Origin: Petrolisthes cinctipes
Lineage: Eukaryota; Arthropoda; Malacostraca; Decapoda; Porcellanidae
Assembly (NCBI GenBank): GCA_033782935.1
Contig: JAWQEG010000001.1
Span: 51,001-115,000 of the forward strand
Length of the DNA stretch: 64,000 bases
Direction of reading: 5' to 3'
Made by a program: the position numbers and the translations under genes. The notes under the pieces are model-generated. The model worked only from the letters and a program-made list of their open reading frames with translations. It made no database searches and was not told where the DNA came from. This document shows, piece after piece, positions 57,177 to 64,000 of the stretch (positions within the stretch are counted from its first letter, which is position 1; each line of letters begins with the position of its first letter).

Positions 57177-60100
57177 AAAATAACCACCGACACTTTCCTT
57201 CCATCGTGCAAATAGATCTAGGGTGGGATCTTCAAAGCATCGTAACCGCAGTTATGATTCTCGTAGTGCCATATTTGCTCGTAAGTTGTTCATAACCGCT
57301 ACGATCGTATCTTCAAAGCCTCGTAAGGGAGTTTCCGTCCGCCATTATGCGCCATATTTGCTCGTAGCGCTACGAGAACTGAAAAGCACCCTTTAGGCTG
57401 ATAGCAGGGTCGCGTAGTCGATAAACAACCCGTAAATAGTGAGATTTGAGTTTATTTACACTTGGCGCGGCCGACACAGGCGACATAATGGTTGTTGTTG
57501 TTGTCACTTATCGGTAAATATAAACAAGAGGAGGGGATTCAGTGAGCAGCTTAGGAGAATGGAGCTGCAAGTGTCAATTTAAACTGATGCACTGTGAAAT
57601 AGAAAGTTACAAATACTTTTTTTGTGTATCATTACTTTTGGAGTGTTTAAGAATAATAGGATATAATGGTGACTTACTAATTGCAGGAAAGTGGCTTCCA
57701 GTTACCTGCAAACAAAGCAGAAATTCTTCATTGCATAGTTAGACCTAACTTAATCCCTGTAGTATGAGTCTTTAATCCATAGTCCTTTGCATGAAGTGGA
57801 TATTCTTAAGGTTAATAAACTTTCTTTATGATTGATTGACTTTCTAATGAAAATATTACAAGCACATTAATGTGATGTGTGAGCTGGTAACATTTAAATA
57901 ACTGGAATTATATACCTACTGATATATACTGGAGATGTGTAAAAGGTTGACCATATTCCCGAATCTAAAGACAAAAATATGTCTCAGAATTAACAAATGC
58001 AAATATTATCATGTTGTAAAAGTCTCAATAACATGTACCGTACATGAACCTTTCCTACCAATTCAATTAATTTTATTGAACAGTATAATTTAATACATAA
58101 TTTTCACCTGTTCTCATATTACATAAGATTTGTATTTTTCTAAAATAAATGCTTTTCAACAGCATATAACAAATATGTGACTGGTATTGGTTTTTCTAAA
58201 TGTTTTAATTATAGACTATAAAAAAACCTACATTTTATTTACATATGACACCTGTAAAGTTTACAGAAATCCATGATACCTCCCTAGCTATTTATACTAT
58301 TAGTTTCCTGCATTATCACAGTTCATTACATTATATATACCTGAGTAAAAACCTGCAAATTTATGATATTGGAAAGCTGTTTGAACTCATGTACTTTCCA
58401 ACAATGACTGAAAACAAAAAAACACCAGTTCCTTAATGACTACAGTACTTGTTTGGCACTCTTCACATTGCTAGGACATATCACAAATATGGCAGAGAAA
58501 TTATTAAAATACAATAAGATTAAAGCCACAGTACGGCATAAGTATATCCTTATAGTTAATCTTCGAACCTTGATATGTAAATAAAACTAAGACATTAATA
58601 TTATTAGCCAAAGATAAGAATGCATGAAAAAAAAGTTGATTTTACTCAAAGAATAATAAATCTAACATGAAATGTGAATGTTAAAAGCTATATTTGAAAG
58701 ACAAAATATATAATGAAAATAAATAATGTAATTTTTTTAAAAACATAAGCAGAAGTTAACAATAATTTAGATTGAAACCTACACACAAACCACACAACTA
58801 AAAACATACTTGCACACTAATAACTCTGTCACAAAATATAACCCAACTTAAACCACACTAATCATTAAAAAAAAAAATCACACACACACAACAAAACACA
58901 CTTGAAAACAAATCACCTTTTCTCGATAGCCTTTTTAATGTTCACCAAAGTTTCTGATATTGTGGCTATATTTTCTGCAAAATCCATCAAAATATCCCTT
59001 ATAGTCTTATGGACAACTAGTATATCTGGAGCTAGTGTAGCTTCCAGATGAGCTGTCACACCTCCAGCTGACCTAGAGGAAGGGCGACTTGAGGCTAAAG
59101 AGCTGTGGTACGAATGCTCCTCACTTGGTGGTAGGTTTTACCAGCTTCGGCAAGCTGTCGCCAGTCAAAACTTCACAGTCTTCCACTGTAACTGGCCCGA
59201 AGTCCTGCCAACTTGGCCCAGGTCTAGGTGAAGGGGCCCTTGATGGCAGTCCTGGGTCATCCACATCACCTTATTATGAAATTATGAAAATTAGCAACTT
59301 TCATATAATTTTAGAGAAATATTAAGGATTATCGTTATGAATTAAAATTGTAAAGTCACTCTTAAAGAAAGCAGTATATAATTAGTCATACATATAAGTA
59401 CAGCAGCAGTACTGCAATTTTTACTTGGTTAAAGTACTCATATGATACATATGGAATCTAACAAAGCATCACAAATTTAGTTTTGATTAACATGGCTCCA
59501 ATTTTTTCGACTACATGAACTGCTAACAGGAGTTATTTATATGATATGCAAAATGTATAAATCACTACGTACTTGACTCCTGTATATTGGGTCATCACTG
59601 TACATGTACCGTATTTACTGAAGGTATGGATATATCAGAACATCTTGTATATTTGTTCCTAGGACTAAGGCCTTCTGATTTGCACTGTTTAACTTTGAAT
59701 GGAATTGAGAGGTAATGCTGCTCAAAATGTATGTTTTATATATATAAACTCTCAATGTAATTACTTCACATAGTGCCAATGAGGGAAGATTTCCATATTA
59801 CTAGCCTAGATGAACAGCAGGATATTTTTTACTGTTATATACTGTACATACTGCCTGGGTCTTGGAGTCCACAGAAATACCCGACACTTGCACTTCTTTA
59901 ATGACTTGAGCCATAGCCTCTTCTATGTGGGTGAATGTCTTTGTGTCACTAGTGTCACCACCTGAAATATAACGAAAAATGGTACATAATTCAATAACAA
60001 AGCAGAACCAAGCAGAATAAATTACAATACCTGCTGGTTATCGTATTAAAATGGTACTGTATCTAAATCAGGCAATGGACACTCCCCCCCCCCCCCATCC

Positions 60101-61157
60101 TTCAACCCATGTGTGCCCATGCCAACAGCCGAATCCACAATATAAATAATGCTTATATAATTTATTTCCTTGATCTGTCTTTCAATAAAACTGTTTGAAG
60201 TCTTAGTTATTATATTGCACTTGCCAGATTTCACTACATATGGTATTTTTCAGCCTGTTACTTGGTAATGGCAATCAACTGTACAGATTTTGAGATTAAT
60301 ATAGAAACTACTGTAGGTAGGTGTACAGGAAATAAAACAGTGACAGTAGAAGTTAAAATAATATAATGTCCTCCCAGTCAATGTCTTTGATTTATTTTCA
60401 TGACAACCAGCTACCAGTAAACTATTTGTATCATGCTGTTCTTGATTTACAGTACGTAACCTAACCTATCTTAAACTAAACTAGCCAAACCTAACCTAAC
60501 CAAAAATCTATATACAATATACCAGTGATTGGCGTGATATTAAAAATATACCCGGGGGGGGCAGCTGCCTTATCTCCACTATTGTGTTAAATGTTTATCA
60601 ACAAAGTATAATAATTCACTTACCTGTCTTTTGCTGTTAATTCCTGTCTGATGTAACTTGGTGACTGTGTCATCTCTATCAGCTGATGGTGAGACAATGT
60701 TTATTTGTTGACATTGTAATACTACGTTATGATTGGCTTACAGTACCAAGGACATATTGTTTCCTTCATTGTGATTGGCTGAGAGCCAGTCAGCTGGGTG
60801 GCGGGATGAACAAAACACACGGAACGAAACGGGCAGCGACGCTCGCTACGAGGCTATCATCGTGAGCTACGAGGGAGGTTATGAAGCTTTGGAGATACCA
60901 ACTTATGATCCTCGTAAGCCACGATCAAATATGGCGGCTACGAGATAGTAAAGGTGATCGTAGCGCCACCAACTTACGATGCTTTGAAGATCCCACCCCA
61001 GTATCATATCAAAATACAATCATACAAAACCTTATGTCAACTCAACCCCCTCAATTATTATTATGAGGTGCAGCAAAATCATACACGAGTTGTTCTTTAT
61101 TACCAAGATATTTACAACGATGGAAGGAAAATGTCGTCGGTTATTTCATTGTGACTG
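57177..61157. mobile_element. MITE-P copy split by the large TIR element
   Basis: Left end CAGTCACAATAAAATAACC (after TA), right end ATTTCATTGTGACTG (before TA at 61158-61159). The MITE interior (CATATCAAAATACAATCATA, CAAGATATTTAC) lies at 61003-61115. The large TIR element copy B sits between them. Confidence 0.8.
57221..60998. mobile_element. Large TIR element, copy B (3.8 kb)
   Basis: Same ends as copy A (GGGTGGGATCTTCAAAGC at both termini). It lacks MITE-8: the site at about 60156-60170 is empty, so it is the ancestral form for that position. Flanks are CTA and CAG, so no exact 3-bp duplication is left here. The minus-strand exon-like blocks at about 58910-59268 and 59850-59960 are present with their own stops. 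Confidence 0.8.
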
Positions 61158-61197
61158 TACATGAGATCTCGGTACTATAGTTTGTATTGTATATCAG

Positions 61198-61375
61198 GTT
61201 GACTACATGGAAGCACTGAACAGACTCCACCAGACAGTTCTAAGAGCACACAAAGTCAACCCACACCTCAAGTTTGAAGTTTTTATACACAAAGTGGACG
61301 GCCTCTCTGATGACATCAAGTTTGAAACACAACGAGACATTCACCAACGTGCCAATGATAAACTTAGTAATTCAG
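61198..61375 (+). CDS. RRAGC: RagC/RagD GTPase exon 3
   Basis: Acceptor GTATATCAG, donor TCAG|GTAAGG, phase 1. Reads [39 protein letters not shown] and [24 protein letters not shown] is the Rag equivalent of the NKxD guanine-specificity motif, and QRDIHQRA is strongly conserved in the family. In frame with exon 2 (phase 0). The acceptor lies only about 40 bp downstream of the MITE-P end. Confidence 0.92.
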
Positions 61376-61464
61376 GTAAGGAATGTGTTTATTCGATGAT
61401 TAACCTTTATGTTATCTTTGAAGACGTGATGAGTGAGGCGATACGACTTTTGCCGCCGACTGTA

Positions 61465-61675
61465 CAGCCGAGCCCGAAAATTCGCGACCAAGTACTTAGA
61501 TATTTATGCCATTTGAGCTGATAATATTTATTTGGGGAGGAATCAGAGTAGGTGGAACATAGTAAAGGGACATGATACAATCTTTCACCTACAATGACAC
61601 CTTCCCCACACAGTGTTACCAGCTCAGATGACATAAACATCTAAGTACGTGGTCGCGAATTTTCGGGCTCGGCTG
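61465..61675. mobile_element. TA-flanked MITE, 211 bp, in RagC/D intron 3
   Basis: Terminal repeats CAGCCGAGCCCGAAAATTC continuing to about 45 bp, with TA at 61463-61464 and 61676-61677. Almost perfect arms suggest a young copy. It occupies half of the intron. Confidence 0.88.
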
Positions 61676-61781
61676 TACCTCCAGTCATAATTATAAGAGT
61701 CTGGTTCCAGTATGCTGTAGCCAAAATTGTTGTCCTTTCATAATTATTCATTTAGCCAATAATAATTTGTTTATATTTCAG

Positions 61782-62072
61782 GTATGGAACAAATCCACCT
61801 CAGCTTCTACTTAAGGACCCTGTGATCGTGTATGAAAATTGGAGGTTTCTAAATTCTCCTGATTATGCCACGAAACAAGCTCCTTCCAAATAGGTTTGTG
61901 TGTTTCGTGGCAATATTTGAAGGACTCGCTAACCTCCATTTTTCTGATTACATCACAGGGTCCCTTAACATCCATCTATGACCACAGTATATTTGAGGCC
62001 TTCAGTAAAGTTGTCCAGAAATTGATACCTCAGCTGCCCACACTTGAAAACCTATTAAATATCTTCATATCT
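61782..62072 (+). CDS. RRAGC: RagC/RagD GTPase exon 4, split by a 150-bp insertion
   Basis: Acceptor TATATTTCAG, donor TCT|GTGAGT. The reading begins [11 protein letters not shown] (61782-61813), is broken by 61815-61968, and resumes as [18 protein letters not shown] and [16 protein letters not shown]. Leaving out 154 bp (one TTAA plus the element) gives 46 codons in exact phase with both neighbours and restores [10 protein letters not shown], an almost invariant Rag segment. As assembled, translation would hit TGA at 61823-61825, just after the insertion point. So this allele or copy is disrupted unless the insert is spliced out. The G-domain end and the link to the roadblock C-terminal domain would be lost. 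Confidence 0.9.
61815..61964. mobile_element. 150-bp TTAA-flanked fold-back element inside RagC/D exon 4
   Basis: TTAA at 61811-61814 and 61965-61968. Terminal repeats are GGACCCTGTGAT / ATCACAGGGTCCC. Further inner arms pair: TGGAGGTT (61840) with AACCTCCA (61931), and GCCACGAAACA (61867) with TGTTTCGTGGC (61901), so the element forms a long hairpin. TTAA duplication fits piggyBac-type or Kolobok-type mobilisation. No coding capacity. Confidence 0.92.
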
Positions 62073-62085
62073 GTGAGTTTATATT

Positions 62086-62420
62086 TGTTGTTGTTGTTGA
62101 AGTTCCTCAAGCTGTCTGGCCGAGCAGCCCCGAGCTCCTGAGGAAGGTCATGGCCTGAACCGGGTTTTCCCACAGTGCCCTCAGAGAGTGTATGTTGTGT
62201 TGTTGGTGAGTGTGGTTGTGTGTGTTGCAGTGTTCAATAATGTGTTTAATAGAATGGGGTGTTGTGTTGTGTTGTTGGTGAGTGTGGTTGTGTGTGTTGC
62301 AGTCTTCAATAATGTGTTTAATAGAATGGGGTGCTGTGTTGTGTTGTTGGTGAGTGTGTTGCAGTCTTTAATAATGTGTTTAATAGAATGGGGTGCTGTG
62401 TTGCATCCCGGACAGTTGTG
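62086..62420 (-). pseudogene. LINE-C C-terminal fragment in RagC/D intron 4
   Basis: The GTT tail starts 13 bp after the exon 4 donor. The minus-strand reading gives LRALWESPVQAM-like sequence and three tandem units of the TPHSIKHII-type segment, here encoded as ATPHPIKHI/TPFYINTL variants in mixed frames. It ends near GCATCCCGGACAG (CPGC region) at about 62415. Confidence 0.7.
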
Positions 62421-63048
62421 GACAATAATTCCTTATCACATTTGAGGAGCTGAGGAGTAAAATGCTGTAACCCACAAATCAGCCATATTTGAGTTACCCT
62501 CTGATGATTTAAAAAAAAAATTAATAATATATGTACCAAAAAATTATATTATCCTCTCTTCCAAAATGTTCAAATGGTATATCTTAATTAGGTATTGAAA
62601 CTATTCCTCTACTTTAACCCATTTTTTGGTTAGGGCCTTTTACATTGCAACTTCTCATTTGTCAAACTTCCAATTGCAAATGAAATAGGAAGGGCAGTCA
62701 ATGAAGTGTGGACTCTTACAAACGCCACAGAAACTCTACAGACAAACCCATCCCATACTTCACTCTCGTTCTCACAAGTTAAATATTAATTGTATTTTGT
62801 ATTTTATGACCTAGATCCATGAAAAGTTATAATCACTTTTTGTTTTCATAATGCCCAATCATCCTGTAAAGTTTGATTAAATTTTATTTGTAACTATTTG
62901 AAGAATAAGAAAACAGACACAAGTGCATATAAAACATTTTGCAAACTCCACAAAATTCATTCTTATATATATGTAAAATTCACTCTAATAATAATAATAA
63001 AAAAAAAAAAATGCTTGTTACAGTGAAGGATTTTGTTGTTTTTTCCAG
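62421..63048. other. RagC/D intron 4, remaining part
   Basis: AT-rich with an A run at 63000-63011. No element or gene recognised. Ends in the acceptor TTTTTTCCAG. Confidence 0.5.
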
Positions 63049-63195
63049 AACTCGTGTATAGAGAAGGCGTTCCTGTTTGATGTTTTATCCAAGATCTACA
63101 TTGCCACCGACTCCTCACCCGTAGACATGCAAAGCTATGAGTTGTGTTGCAAGATGATTAATGTTGTCATTGATATCTCGGACATATATGGGTAC
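63049..63195 (+). CDS. RRAGC: RagC/RagD GTPase exon 5 (roadblock domain start)
   Basis: Acceptor TTTTTTCCAG. Reads [38 protein letters not shown] and [10 protein letters not shown], the beginning of the C-terminal roadblock dimerisation domain. Very close to the family pattern, which argues that purifying selection acted here until recently. The donor is either G|GTACGT (exon end 63191) or TAC|GTAAGG (63195); the sequence alone does not decide. The remaining exons lie beyond the window. Confidence 0.92.
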
Positions 63196-63204
63196 GTAAG
63201 GCAC

Positions 63205-63660
63205 AAGTTTTATGTATACAGTATTTTTTAGTGTAAGTTAAGTTAGAATTATGTATACAGTATCTTTATATTGTAAGTTAAGTCAGAATTATGTATACAG
63301 TATCTTTATATTGTAAGTTAGGTTAGAATTATGTATACAGTATCTTTATATTGTAAGTTAGGTTAGAATTATGTATATGTTAAGTCAGAATTATGTATAC
63401 TGTACCGTATCTCAGAATTATGTATACAGTATCTTTATATTGTAAGTTAGGTTAGAATTATATATACAGTATCTTTATATGTTATAATTTAAGTCAGAAT
63501 AAATATATACAGTATCTTTATATTGTAAGTTAAGTAAGAATTATGAATACAGTATCTATATTGTAAATTAAGTCGGAATTCTGTATAGAGTATCTCAGAG
63601 TTATGTATACAGTATCTTTATATTGTAAGTTAAATAAGAATTATGAATACCATATCTTTT
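63205..63660. repeat. Minisatellite TATACAGTATCTTTATATT in RagC/D intron 5
   Basis: About nine units of 40-58 bp with AGAATTATGTATACAGTATC and TTTATATTGTAAGTTAAGT. Units vary by short internal deletions. Confidence 0.85.
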
Positions 63661-63693
63661 TGTGTTGTAAGGCCTATGTGTGTGTCAGATAAT

Positions 63694-63818
63694 GGGTGGT
63701 ATGCAAGAATATTCACGGTGTACTGTATACGATGGTGTGGTACCGATACGAAGGCTCCATAGACAAAACAACAGAGCCACACCATCGTATACACCATGGA
63801 TGTCCTTGCATACGACCC
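63694..63818. mobile_element. Fold-back MITE, 125 bp
   Basis: GGGTGGTATGCAAGAATAT pairs with GTCCTTGCATACGACCC, and TATACGATGGTGTGGTACC with CCACACCATCGTATACACC. Same family as 52762-52895. Confidence 0.8.
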
Positions 63819-63939
63819 AGTGTTAGACCTTTCTTGTACAGTCAACAAAAAAGTACAGGAACCAACCTTACATGGAAATTAAATCAAATTATCCATAGGA
63901 AGGTTCCAATATTCTTTTTGCCGACTGTACTTGGGAAAC

Positions 63940-64000
63940 AGTAAATAAATCTGGAGCAAATGATTCCTCCAAACTATAATTCCAGGCAACAGGATAGCAT
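63940..64000. mobile_element. Start of a TTAA-type element related to 27009-27165
   Basis: AAATCTGGAGCA, TGATTCCTCCAAACTAT and TTCCAGGCAACAG match the complement of the right-arm insertion in order. Cut off by the window edge. Confidence 0.55.

Overview
The window reads as nuclear DNA of an arthropod, most likely a decapod crustacean. It is AT-rich and almost entirely made of nested transposable elements, microsatellites and minisatellites. It carries many arrays of the pentamers CCTAA and CCTGA (arthropod telomere-type TTAGG and variants) and a Copia element of a type common in crustaceans. Only one host gene is recognisable: a RagC/RagD GTPase (TORC1 amino-acid signalling) on the + strand, with five coding exons between 53320 and about 63195. 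It continues past the right edge, and its start codon is not visible.

Layout. (1) 1-39745 is a huge inverted duplication: a left arm (1 to about 14775), a spacer of about 11.8 kb, and a right arm (about 26573-39745) that repeats the left arm in reverse. Each arm carries two decayed CR1/L2-like LINEs (LINE-A1, LINE-A2), which are themselves broken by MITEs, a SINE-like retroposon and pieces of other LINEs. The arms differ by private insertions and by repeat-array lengths, so both kept evolving after the duplication. (2) Straddling the inner end of the left arm is a head-to-tail duplication with a unit of about 3.33 kb (12484-15810 and 15811-19181). (3) The spacer also holds a LINE-B nested inside a MITE, a C-rich minisatellite, a retroposon with a clean 13-bp target duplication, and a 4.1-kb element with terminal inverted repeats (TIRs). 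(4) 39746-44416: LINE remnants, TG arrays, and a nearly complete minus-strand Copia element with both LTRs but no gag-protease. (5) 44417-53300: a 60-bp minisatellite, transposase remnants, a second copy of the large TIR element, and a cluster of a MITE that carries telomere-like pentamers. (6) 53320-64000: the RagC/D gene, its introns filled with the same families.

Three observations stand out. First, coding exon 4 of the RagC/D gene is split by a 150-bp fold-back element flanked by TTAA; removing the 154 bp restores the family sequence and the exon phase exactly. Second, a MITE family of about 330-370 bp, called MITE-8 here, makes perfect 8-bp target duplications at several sites and carries the telomere-like pentamers internally, which explains much of the interstitial TTAGG-like DNA. 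Third, the giant palindrome records an order of events readable from filled and empty sites.

Family labels (LINE-A to D, MITE-8, MITE-P, MITE-V, large TIR element) are local names for this annotation. Clade assignments rest on motifs read by eye; no database search was possible. Boundaries of decayed elements are approximate unless a target duplication is quoted.
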